From: Aquella oligotrophica
GTDB taxonomy: Bacteria; Pseudomonadota; Gammaproteobacteria; Burkholderiales; UBA11063
Direction of reading: 5' to 3'
DNA: 64,000 bases
NCBI RefSeq assembly: GCF_002892535.1
Contig: NZ_CP024847.1
Span: 744,001-808,000, forward strand
Shown here: piece by piece, positions 35,888 through 43,398 of the stretch
How the letters are laid out: each line of letters starts with the position of its first letter
Numbering within the stretch: position 1 is the stretch's first letter
The notes under the pieces: model-generated
The model's database searches: none
What the model was told of the DNA's origin: nothing
Seen by the model: only the letters and a program-made list of their open reading frames with translations
Translations under genes and position numbers: made by a program

Positions 35888-36941
35888 TCGAGTATTGGTT
35901 TATCAAACTGGGGAAACGGTCTATTCTTTTGTCTACGCTAATGATAAATTGGTTTATGTCTTACAGGATGATTTGAATGAGCCAGCTACCGAATCGCTAT
36001 TTAATGCGCGGGTAAGCCGTGTAAATCATAAATCAGGCTCGGCCTTTGTCGAGTACTTGCCGGGGCTTAGCGGTTGGATAAATCTAAAAGCTAGTAAAAC
36101 CGGAGTGCAAAATGGAAGTAATATCGTCTGTCAGTTAGCTTGGCATGGTGATACTCAAAAACAGGCAAAATTACGTCCCGGAGTACAGCTTGCTGGTAAA
36201 TATGTAGTCTGGCTTGATGATGATAAATTTGCTCTCCAGTCCAAAAAACTCTCCGAAGCTAAAAAGGATGAGCTGCTATCACGTACCGAGCTAAATCATG
36301 GGCGATGGATATTACGTAGCTCAGTCAATGATGAATCCGATCTGAGTTTAGTGATTAATGAAATAAAAATGATTAAGGAGCAGATACAAACCATCAAGGC
36401 TAGCAATAATCTGGGGTTAATATCTGCTGGTAAGCGGAATTATCTAAAACTATTACGCTCATTTCGCCTAGATAGTGGGTTTGAACTTACCACTAATAAC
36501 GAAACTATTTATGATGAGATCAGATATTGGCAAGATCTCTGGCAAATCGATGTGATAAGCTTCAACCCCAAGCTTAATCTGACTAGCAATATCGATGAAT
36601 ATAGCCAGCTTCTTAATCAATCGATAATCACATTAGCCAATGGGGCGACTCTGGCGCTCGCTTCATTACACGGTATTCATGTTATCGATGTTAATAGTGC
36701 TAGTCTTGATATGAATGCATTTACTCTGAATAACGCAGTTATCGAGCAGATTTATCAGCAAATATGCCTTAGAAACTTACTGGGGATAATTCTGATCGAT
36801 TTTGTTAAAAACATGAATCAAGAAGAGCAAGGGCGTATCATTACTAAACTAAATAAACTATTTGCTAGCGATGTGACAAGCACTAAGATACTTGGCTTTA
36901 GCCATGCCGGACTATGCGAGATAATCCGCAATAAATTTTAA
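35877..36941 (+). CDS. Short ribonuclease E/G family protein
   Basis: The protein has 354 residues against about 490 for RNase G. An S1-like N-terminal part is visible ('VSRVNHKSGSAFVEYLPG'). The two catalytic aspartates are present in 'IHVIDVNSAS' and 'GIILIDFVKNMNQEE'. The zinc-link CPxCxG motif and the small domain are missing, so tetramer formation as in RNase E is unlikely. It overlaps maf by 11 bases. A functional but trimmed RNase for rRNA or mRNA processing is the simplest reading. Confidence 0.8.
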   Translation: MQLSRVLVYQTGETVYSFVYANDKLVYVLQDDLNEPATESLFNARVSRVNHKSGSAFVEYLPGLSGWINLKASKTGVQNGSNIVCQLAWHGDTQKQAKLRPGVQLAGKYVVWLDDDKFALQSKKLSEAKKDELLSRTELNHGRWILRSSVNDESDLSLVINEIKMIKEQIQTIKASNNLGLISAGKRNYLKLLRSFRLDSGFELTTNNETIYDEIRYWQDLWQIDVISFNPKLNLTSNIDEYSQLLNQSIITLANGATLALASLHGIHVIDVNSASLDMNAFTLNNAVIEQIYQQICLRNLLGIILIDFVKNMNQEEQGRIITKLNKLFASDVTSTKILGFSHAGLCEIIRNKF

Positions 36942-36972
36942 CTATCAAACCTAACCAAATATAAGGTCAATA

Positions 36973-37434
36973 ATGGAAACTATACAATTAAACGAATTTA
37001 AGATAATCGGTATTATGGTCAGGACAAATAATAGCGATCTGGATAAATTAACTAATGATATGCAAGGGCTATGGGGGCGATTTATGGCTGAAGGAATCAT
37101 GCAAAAAATTCCGAATCGGGTTGATGATGAGATTTGCTGTATCTACACCGATTATGAGGGCGATCATACTAAGCCATATACCGCGCTCCTTGGCTGCCGG
37201 GTAAGCTCTCTCGATGAAATTCCTGATGGATTATGTGGACGGCATTATGCTGGTAGTAAATATGCTAAGAAAGTTTATACGGGTAATATCCTTGCTGGTG
37301 CGGTTTATGCTGCATGGAAAGAAATCTGGTCGCTAAATCTGGAACGCAGCTATGTCGCGGATCTGGAAATCTACGGGGCTAAAGCCGCAAATCCAGAGAG
37401 TGCTGAATTTGAAATAATGATCGGGGTTAAATGA
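36973..37434 (+). CDS. GyrI-like / AraC effector-binding domain protein
   Basis: The protein has 153 residues and is a stand-alone effector-binding domain. 'FKIIGIMVRTNNSD', 'CIYTDYEGDHTKPYTALLGC' and 'YAGSKYAKKVYTGNI' fit the GyrI-like fold of SbmC and the sensor half of AraC/MerR regulators. Stand-alone members bind small toxic molecules or act as gyrase inhibitors. There is no DNA-binding domain. It follows the RNase gene by 31 bases and may share its transcript. Confidence 0.8.
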   Translation: METIQLNEFKIIGIMVRTNNSDLDKLTNDMQGLWGRFMAEGIMQKIPNRVDDEICCIYTDYEGDHTKPYTALLGCRVSSLDEIPDGLCGRHYAGSKYAKKVYTGNILAGAVYAAWKEIWSLNLERSYVADLEIYGAKAANPESAEFEIMIGVK

Positions 37435-37557
37435 GGGTAAGCCACACCGGAGATGTAGTATTTTTATGAGTGGATAGGAATAAATGCATAAGGTATAACG
37501 TAAAAGGCATGCGGTTTATTGTTTAATAGCATTATCAATTCTCATGGTGATAAATGT

Positions 37558-37563
37558 TATAAT
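37558..37563 (+). promoter_or_regulatory. -10 element before the methyltransferase gene
   Basis: A perfect TATAAT lies about 31 bases before the methyltransferase ATG. No good -35 hexamer is seen at 16-18 bases. The surrounding 37435-37594 is otherwise empty. Confidence 0.45.
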
Positions 37564-37594
37564 TATGTATTAATCTATTAATAAAATTTGATCA

Positions 37595-39118
37595 ATGCAA
37601 GAAGAAATAATCGCAGTAGTTCAAGATGTTGGATATTGTAGTGAAAATGTATTAACATCTTATTCGATTGAAGCTCCGGGTAGCTTTGCTGAAAAGCAGG
37701 GATTAGTCTACCGGGAAACAGTCAATTCTGTGCATAAGAAAAGCAAAGGGCAGTTCTTTAGCCCGTTTGAACTAGCAAAATTCATGGCTTCATTCTGCTC
37801 AATTAAATCTTCTCACATCACAATCCTTGATCCAGGCTGTGGTACAGGTATTTTATGTTGTACATTGGTTGAACATTTGGTAGATAATAGTAAAGTTAAG
37901 TCCATTGAATTAACTTGTTATGAAAATGATCCAGATATAATTCCATATCTAAAAAAATCGTTACTAAACCTACAACGTTGGTTAAATAAACGTAATATAA
38001 AATTCCTAACTAAGATAGTCCCAGATGATTTTATTATTTGTGCTAGTCAGATTGTTAATGACAAAAATGCAGCAAAATATGATGTTGTTATTTCAAACCC
38101 ACCATATTTTAAATTGGATGTGACAGACACAAAAGTTGCCTTGACTGAGAAAGAAATTGGTCGCCAGTTTAATATTTATTCCATGTTTATGGCATATGCA
38201 GCCAAGCTACTTAATTCAGCAGGTGAGATGATATTTGTCACTCCTCGTAGTTTTGCCTCCGGGAAATATTTTAGGGGATTTCGTGATAAGTTTCTGCGGG
38301 TAGTTACTATAGAAAAAATTCATGTGTTCCGTTCTCGTCGTGCTATTTTTCGCCGAGATGGGGTGCTGCAGGATAACATTATCCTTAAAGCAGTAAAAAA
38401 ATCTGATATTACTGGCGATGTAATTATTACTACATCGAATGACCTGCAGGATATAAATCAGCAGGAACATATGCGAATTGCACTCAGTAAGATTGTAAAC
38501 TATAGTTCAAGTGAAAAAATTCTTCATATCCCTACCACACGTGAAGAAGAAAAGGTTTTGGAGATATTCTCTAGTTGGGAAAATAAACTTTCTGATTTTG
38601 ATATTAAGGTTTCTACTGGTCGGGTGGTATATTTTCGGGCTAAAGAATTTCTCTTGCCGGAAGATTCTGAGAACTGCCAAAAAGTTCCGTTAATCTGGCT
38701 TCATAATGTTAATAACATGCTATTCGATTGGCCGTTAAATTATAAACAATGTCATCAATACCTTAAACTTGATGCAAAATCGCAACGCTTAACTATTCCA
38801 AATGGAAACTATATTTTTGTAAGACGCTTTAGTAGTAAAGATGATAAGCATCGCTTAATTGCTGCACCGTACATAAATAATAATCCCGAGTTTCCTGCTT
38901 TGGGAATTGAAAATCGGGTAAACTATTTATATAAAGCTAACGGTATGTTTACGCCTGAAGAGGTAATGGGATTATCTGAATTATTAAATAGCGAAATATA
39001 TAATCAATACTTCCATACTTTTAGCGGTAGCCTAAATATTAGTGCAACAGAATTGAGGGAGTTATCTATCCCAAATTTTGAAGAAATAAAATTAATAAAC
39101 AATCAAATATTTAAATAA
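37595..39118 (+). CDS. N6-adenine DNA methyltransferase (Eco57I/HincII-like)
   Basis: The protein has 507 residues. Motif X 'GQFFSP' (52-57), the SAM-binding 'DPGCGTG' (79-85) and the catalytic NPPY (168-171, in 'VVISNPPYFKL') are in the order of gamma-class N6-adenine methyltransferases. The C-terminal 200 residues look like a target recognition domain, ending in 'FSGSLNISATELRELSIPN', which is typical of type I/II recognition domains. No classical restriction endonuclease is adjacent. Instead a DUF262 gene follows after 31 bases, then a HEPN nuclease gene. The start lacks a clear ribosome binding site. Confidence 0.88.
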   Translation: MQEEIIAVVQDVGYCSENVLTSYSIEAPGSFAEKQGLVYRETVNSVHKKSKGQFFSPFELAKFMASFCSIKSSHITILDPGCGTGILCCTLVEHLVDNSKVKSIELTCYENDPDIIPYLKKSLLNLQRWLNKRNIKFLTKIVPDDFIICASQIVNDKNAAKYDVVISNPPYFKLDVTDTKVALTEKEIGRQFNIYSMFMAYAAKLLNSAGEMIFVTPRSFASGKYFRGFRDKFLRVVTIEKIHVFRSRRAIFRRDGVLQDNIILKAVKKSDITGDVIITTSNDLQDINQQEHMRIALSKIVNYSSSEKILHIPTTREEEKVLEIFSSWENKLSDFDIKVSTGRVVYFRAKEFLLPEDSENCQKVPLIWLHNVNNMLFDWPLNYKQCHQYLKLDAKSQRLTIPNGNYIFVRRFSSKDDKHRLIAAPYINNNPEFPALGIENRVNYLYKANGMFTPEEVMGLSELLNSEIYNQYFHTFSGSLNISATELRELSIPNFEEIKLINNQIFK

Positions 39119-39149
39119 TTTGATTTTAATATTAGATTAGGTAACATAA

Positions 39150-40265
39150 ATGAGTCAAAAGCAAATGGAGTTATTAACAAGTCAAATTGAAAAAGAGCGA
39201 AAAATTATAAAAACTGATAGCTATGCGATTTCTATAGGTGAATTGATTGCTATGTATAAAGATAATGAACTTGAGCTAACTCCTAATTACCAACGGTTAT
39301 TTCGTTGGGATAATGATCATAAAACAAAATTCATCGAGTCTATTATTATTGGTATTCCCTTGCCGCCGATATTTGTAGCGCAAAAAAAGGGGGCTACATG
39401 GAATATTGTTGATGGTTTACAAAGGGTTTCAACCATACTACAGTTAAGTGGCGATCTCAAATTAAAACTGCCAAATGGTGAGGAGCAACCACCATTAACA
39501 TTTATCAAACCAGAAAAATTAACTGCCATGGAAGGATTAACATGGGAAACGCTAGATGATGATACAAAAAGAATAATTCGGCGAACAAAGTTAGATGTAA
39601 AAATAATTGTAGTTGAAGATAACTACGTAGCGCAGTATGAATTATTCAAGCGACTCAATACTGGGGCAGTCCATTTAGAGCCACAAGAAATAAGAAATTG
39701 TTTAATTATTATGCTTAATGAGGAGTTTTACGAGAAAATAAATGAATTAAAAGATTTTGAGCCTTTTAGGAATTGTATTGCATTACAGCCAAAGAAATAT
39801 GAGATAGAGTACCATATGGAGTTGATTTTACGATATTTAATTCTAAAGCATAATAATATTGATTTCGCACGTTATAATAGCTATACGTTATTAAGTGATT
39901 TTTTTGATGAAGAAGCAAAAAATTTGGTGCTAGATGGAAGTTTAAATTTAAATCTAGAAATTGAAACTTTTAAAAGAGTTTTTCGATTACTAGATTCATT
40001 GCTTCAGAGTTCGGTTTTTAGAAAATATAACTCAGATAGGTGTAATATAGAGGGTGGGTTTTCAACGACATTATTTGATGTGATTACCTTAGGCATTTCT
40101 TCCAATCTTGATAAGTACGAACAATTATCACCACAGTTAGTAATTGAGAAAATTAGAGGTATAACAAACGATTCACAATACAATCAAAATTCTGATAGAG
40201 GGATTAAAGCTATAACAAGAATAAAATCAATGATTGAATTTTCAAAAAATTATTTTACTGAATGA
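39150..40265 (+). CDS. DUF262 (GmrSD N-terminal-like) protein
   Basis: The protein has 371 residues. 'SIGELIAMYKDNELEL' leads to 'NYQRLFRWDNDHKTKFIESI' (46-65), 'GIPLPPIFVAQ' and 'WNIVDGLQRVSTILQL' (84-99). These are the DUF262 core motifs, with DGQQR changed to DGLQR. DUF262 is the ParB/Srx-related nucleotide-binding domain of GmrS-type restriction systems. The HNH domain (DUF1524) of complete GmrSD proteins is absent. Its last four bases overlap the HEPN gene (ATGA), so the two are translationally coupled. Confidence 0.88.
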   Translation: MSQKQMELLTSQIEKERKIIKTDSYAISIGELIAMYKDNELELTPNYQRLFRWDNDHKTKFIESIIIGIPLPPIFVAQKKGATWNIVDGLQRVSTILQLSGDLKLKLPNGEEQPPLTFIKPEKLTAMEGLTWETLDDDTKRIIRRTKLDVKIIVVEDNYVAQYELFKRLNTGAVHLEPQEIRNCLIIMLNEEFYEKINELKDFEPFRNCIALQPKKYEIEYHMELILRYLILKHNNIDFARYNSYTLLSDFFDEEAKNLVLDGSLNLNLEIETFKRVFRLLDSLLQSSVFRKYNSDRCNIEGGFSTTLFDVITLGISSNLDKYEQLSPQLVIEKIRGITNDSQYNQNSDRGIKAITRIKSMIEFSKNYFTE

Positions 40266-41005
40266 ATATAGAACTGCTTGAAGAGCTTCTTGCTGCTGAA
40301 TCCGCTTGGAGAAAAAAGGAGATTGCTGATTTAATTCTCATTTCTGAAGGTAATGATAATCCACCTGTTATTTTGAAGTCTATTCTTTTACAGTTATATG
40401 CTCACTGGGAAGGATTAATAAAACGTAGCGCTAAGCTATATTTGAGATATATAAAAGAGCGTAATCACAAATTTCATGAAGTTGAATTAAATTTTAAAGC
40501 CCTAGTGGTTAAGAATATCATTGCAGAATGCATAAAGAATCAAAATTCATTGCATCTAGCTAATGAAATGAATATAATACAAAAATTAGAGTTGGAAAAT
40601 CTTAAATATGCTGTTGGGATCAATGTAGATAATGATCAAGACAACTCGATTATAGATACTGAATCAAACTTAACTCCAGAAGTGCTAAGAAAAATTCTTA
40701 ATGTTATTGGGCTGACTTACAGGCAAGAGTATGAAGCCAAGAGTAGCTACCTTGATAAGAATTTTCTTCATAGGAGGCATACAATTGCTCACGGTAGTAA
40801 GATTGAAAATGATGAAAGTTTTTGTTTGGATATTGTAACAATACTAAATTTAAGAAAACTTGTTTTTTCAATATTAGATATTATTATAGATGAAATTCTT
40901 GAATATGCAATAAATGGGTTTTATCTGGTGGATAATAAAGATAAGTTAGAGCAATATTTACAGCAACAAAAATCTCGGATACAAGCTGTTTTTTCTGAGC
41001 TTTAA
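40262..41005 (+). CDS. HEPN-domain putative RNase (MAE_28990/MAE_18760-like)
   Basis: The protein has 247 residues, almost all helical. 'LLQLYAHWEGLIKRSAKLYL' (about 43-62) and the RxxxxH motif 'RRHTIAHG' (Arg172, His177) identify a HEPN fold with an intact nuclease motif, of the type seen in abortive-infection and toxin proteins. It overlaps the DUF262 gene by 4 bases. The stop is followed within 30 bases by an IS5-type element. HEPN proteins of this shape are known beside DUF262 genes, though I cite this from memory. Confidence 0.8.
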   Translation: MNIELLEELLAAESAWRKKEIADLILISEGNDNPPVILKSILLQLYAHWEGLIKRSAKLYLRYIKERNHKFHEVELNFKALVVKNIIAECIKNQNSLHLANEMNIIQKLELENLKYAVGINVDNDQDNSIIDTESNLTPEVLRKILNVIGLTYRQEYEAKSSYLDKNFLHRRHTIAHGSKIENDESFCLDIVTILNLRKLVFSILDIIIDEILEYAINGFYLVDNKDKLEQYLQQQKSRIQAVFSEL

Positions 41006-41041
41006 TTTATATTAAAGGAGGAAAGTTTTCTAAGAACCTGT

Positions 41042-41563
41042 TTAGAATCTTTTCAAAATTAAGCCTACAAAAGCAAGAGATACCATTTGTAGGCTAGTAC
41101 CTAAGTATCTCTCACAATTTTTCCATAATCTACGGCATTTCTCAAGCCAGCTAAAGGAACGCTCAACAATCCATCTCTTGGGTAAAACCACAAACTGATG
41201 CAGCTCATTTCTTTTAACAACTTCAACTCTAGCATTTAATATTCGATGGACTTCGGTTGCAAAGCTATCGCCTCTATAACCTCCATCTACCAATATATTC
41301 TGTACCCCAGCCAGATTACGTTTGGCTCCTTCAAACATTAATATTGCTCCTGCGCGGTCAGTTACATTTGCAGTTGTAACATGAATAGCATGTGGTAGTC
41401 CCTGCGTGTCTACTGCAATGTGACGCTTTATTCCTGATACTTTTTTACCCGCATCATAGCCCTTATTCTCGGCTGTATTAGTATTCTTCACGCTTTGTGC
41501 GTCTACTATGCAGAAACTCGTCATTGCGTTCCTGCCATTTTCGGTACGTACTAAGCCTACCAA
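41042..41563 (-). CDS. IS5-family transposase, downstream frame (OrfB)
   Basis: The frame of 173 codons carries the DDE core: 'CIVDAQSVKNT' (first Asp), 'LVDGGYRGDSF' (second Asp) and 'RWIVERSFSWLEKCRRL' (the Glu). The displayed start is a TTG beside the slippery A run; the real product is the OrfA-OrfB fusion. Confidence 0.88.
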   Translation of the reverse strand: MVGLVRTENGRNAMTSFCIVDAQSVKNTNTAENKGYDAGKKVSGIKRHIAVDTQGLPHAIHVTTANVTDRAGAILMFEGAKRNLAGVQNILVDGGYRGDSFATEVHRILNARVEVVKRNELHQFVVLPKRWIVERSFSWLEKCRRLWKNCERYLGTSLQMVSLAFVGLILKRF

Positions 41564-41834
41564 TTTTTTTTAAGACTATCTCTATAATACTGTCTTCATT
41601 GCTTTCTGGCTTTTTTGCCCACATGTTAAAGTAAAAATAAACTGTTTCCCATTTTGGAAAATCACTTGGTAACATTCGCCATTGGCAACCACTTTTGAGA
41701 ACATAGTAGACTGCGCAAAATACATCGTACAGATCTATTTTGCGAGGTTTTGTCTTTTTACGTGCTAATTCTAATTCTGGCAATATTAACTCAAATTGTT
41801 CTCTGCTTACGTCGCTTGGATATGATTTTCTCAT
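41478..41834 (-). CDS. IS5-family transposase, upstream frame (OrfA)
   Basis: This frame of 118 codons starts 'MRKSYPSDVSREQFELI' and contains the DUF4096-like N-terminal region ('CAVYYVLKSGCQWRMLPSDF'). The frame overlaps OrfB around an A8 run (41564-41571, minus), where a ribosomal frameshift joins them into one transposase. The tail after the run is the unshifted by-product. Confidence 0.88.
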   Translation of the reverse strand: MRKSYPSDVSREQFELILPELELARKKTKPRKIDLYDVFCAVYYVLKSGCQWRMLPSDFPKWETVYFYFNMWAKKPESNEDSIIEIVLKKIGRLSTYRKWQERNDEFLHSRRTKREEY

Positions 41835-41905
41835 TGTACTCGCTCTTTATTACTAACAGCCAGTAGTTTAATCCTTTTGGCAATTTAATTCCAAACAGGT
41901 TCTAA

Positions 41906-42624
41906 GACAGTAGCTTTCTGTAGATCATCAAGTTCCAGAGTAATTAAATTAGGTAAGTGTGCACCCAGCTAGCCAGTTCACACCCAAGCTAGTTATCAAC
42001 TCGATAGTTGTAGTTGTTAGTATGAAAGTTCTCATATATCCCCCTTTTCCGCTAGTCTGATCTAGCTTAGATTTTATTGTAAGCAAAGAATTTTTAATAT
42101 AAGATAATATAAAAATCAGCAATAAAAAGAATAGTAACGGGTGAGAACATAGCTGTATAGGAGTTGAACCTATTAACTTACCCACTTGCATAATTTAACT
42201 ATCCCCAAATTATATCCGTTTCACTTAAAATAGTCAAAATTATATTACGATAAAAACATTGGTGTATCTCTTTACCAACATAAAAACCAATTCATTCAGC
42301 CAATAGGGCAACCATTAACTACACTCATAATGCTAAAATAAGACCCTATTAATATTCATAAATAATTAAAGAGTTACAATTAATGAAAAAGTATCATTCG
42401 CAAGTGTTTATACTAAGAAGCATGATTGCAATAGGTTGGTAGGGCGCATTTTTAGCCTTGAAGAAGTAGCATGGAATTGCTAGGTGTTATGTAGAAAAAG
42501 AATCGTCATATTTGGCTTCTGTAGCGGTTAGAGATAGATTCTGATGGGGTAATAGGTTAATTTGACGACACAATATAAGTAACGCTAAACTGCAATTATC
42601 TTCATTTAACTTCTTTAATTATGC
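41906..42624. other. Gene-free decayed region between IS element and pyr leader
   Basis: No intact gene is supported. Next to the IS, a minus-strand frame (41906-41968) reads 'LPNLITLELDDLQKATV' and looks like the tail of a lost gene. A tRNA-like fragment is at 42149-42202. A 19-codon frame from 42383 has no support. The rest is AT-rich. Confidence 0.5.
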
Positions 42625-42630
42625 TATAAT
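42625..42630 (+). promoter_or_regulatory. Promoter of the pyr operon
   Basis: TATAAT at 42625-42630 is preceded by TGC, making an extended -10 (TGnTATAAT). The -35 region is weak, as is usual with extended -10 promoters. The transcript would start near 42637 and reach the leader ORF about 20 bases later. Confidence 0.75.
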
Positions 42631-42656
42631 TTGCGGATTTTAAAAAAGGTAACCTA

Positions 42657-42734
42657 ATGCTTAAACCTAAATTTATTCAAGCCATCAATCTGATCCAGAT
42701 TGATTTATTGGCTCTTTTTGCATTGGTACCGTGA
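42657..42734 (+). CDS. pyr operon leader peptide (25 residues)
   Basis: This short frame begins 'MLKPKFIQAINLIQ' and ends 'LLALFALVP'. AAAGG lies 7 bases before its ATG. It has no protein-level function that can be seen; its role is inferred to be to let a ribosome follow RNA polymerase. It covers a hairpin followed by a T-rich tract and stops 12 bases before the terminator stem. This matches the arrangement before E. coli pyrBI and pyrE, where UTP level sets coupling between ribosome and polymerase. Confidence 0.75.
   Translation: MLKPKFIQAINLIQIDLLALFALVP
42684..42704 (+). promoter_or_regulatory. Transcription pause hairpin in the pyr leader
   Basis: ATCAATCTG and CAGATTGAT form a perfect 9-base-pair stem with the three-base loop ATC. 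A T-rich stretch (42705-42719, including CTCTTTTT) follows, where scarce UTP would hold the polymerase. Confidence 0.7.
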
Positions 42735-42745
42735 ATAACAGATTT

Positions 42746-42779
42746 AAAAACTCACTATTTTATTAGTGAGTTTTTTTTT
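42746..42779 (+). terminator. pyr attenuator
   Basis: The arms ACTCACTA and TAGTGAGT (8 base pairs, extendable by A-T pairs) around TTTTAT are followed by nine T residues. It lies between the leader peptide and pyrE, so it must be read through for expression of the operon. Confidence 0.9.
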
Positions 42780-42809
42780 GCCTGAATATAATTTAATAAG
42801 GATTTTTAG

Positions 42810-43397
42810 ATGCTGGAAAAATTAATTTTGGATATGTATGATGTCGGAATGATTAAATTTGGTGAATTTACGCTTAAATCAGGCAAACAATCTTATGTCT
42901 ATGCAGACATTCGCACCGCAATCTCACATCCAACAATCTTTACCACTTTGTGTGATTTACTTTATAGCAAAATGACGGGGTTAAACTATGACTTAATTTG
43001 TGGTGTTCCATATTCTGCGCTGACTTTTGCCAGTGGAATAGCTTATGCCCACAAAATCCCTATGTTGCTTAAACGCAAAGAAGCTAAGGATTATGGCACA
43101 AAAAAAATCCTTGAGGGTAATTATAAATCTGGTGATCGCTGCTTAATAATTGAAGATGTAATCACAACTGGAATGAGTATCAGTGAAACTACTACAGTTA
43201 TTGAAGAAGCCGGAGTTAAGGTAAGCGATATTGTCTGCTTTGTAGATAGAAATCAAGGTGGGCGAGAAAGAATGCAATCTCAGGGATATACCTTACATAG
43301 CATTATTGATTTATATCAGCTGATTGATATTTTATTAGAACATGGCAAAATAAGTACAGAAGATAAAGCTAAAGCCGTAGCTTTGATTGGGGTGTAA
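42810..43397 (+). CDS. pyrE: Orotate phosphoribosyltransferase
   Basis: This enzyme joins orotate and PRPP to give OMP, step five of UMP synthesis. The protein has 195 residues. The PRPP-binding motif is 'CLIIEDVITTGMSISET' (about 112-128), and 'FTLKSGKQSYVYADIR' (about 21-36) covers the orotate side. ATAAGGA precedes the ATG. It is the first structural gene of the operon, directly behind the attenuator. The carA start lies one base after its stop. Confidence 0.94.
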   Translation: MLEKLILDMYDVGMIKFGEFTLKSGKQSYVYADIRTAISHPTIFTTLCDLLYSKMTGLNYDLICGVPYSALTFASGIAYAHKIPMLLKRKEAKDYGTKKILEGNYKSGDRCLIIEDVITTGMSISETTTVIEEAGVKVSDIVCFVDRNQGGRERMQSQGYTLHSIIDLYQLIDILLEHGKISTEDKAKAVALIGV

Positions 43398-43398
43398 G

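Larger units (their letters stand above)
41034..41902 (-). mobile_element. IS5-family insertion sequence (IS427-like), 869 bases
   Basis: Imperfect terminal inverted repeats are GAACCTGTTTAGAAT (left, from 41034) and, reversed from the right end, GAACCTGTTTGGAAT. A TAA direct repeat flanks both ends (41031-41033, 41903-41905), the TNA target type of this group. Two overlapping frames on the minus strand encode a DDE transposase read by frameshifting. Both frames and ends look intact, so it may be active. Confidence 0.92.

Noticed and set aside
37595-41902. Prophage or integrative element
   Set aside because: No integrase, phage structural gene or convincing attachment repeat is present; only an IS element and a defence-like module.
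41949-42191. 80-codon minus-strand frame with a hydrophobic middle
   Set aside because: No ribosome binding site at its start, it covers the tRNA-like fragment, and the region looks decayed.
42383-42442. 19-codon frame upstream of the pyr leader
   Set aside because: No good ribosome binding site, no terminator and no relation to the attenuator.
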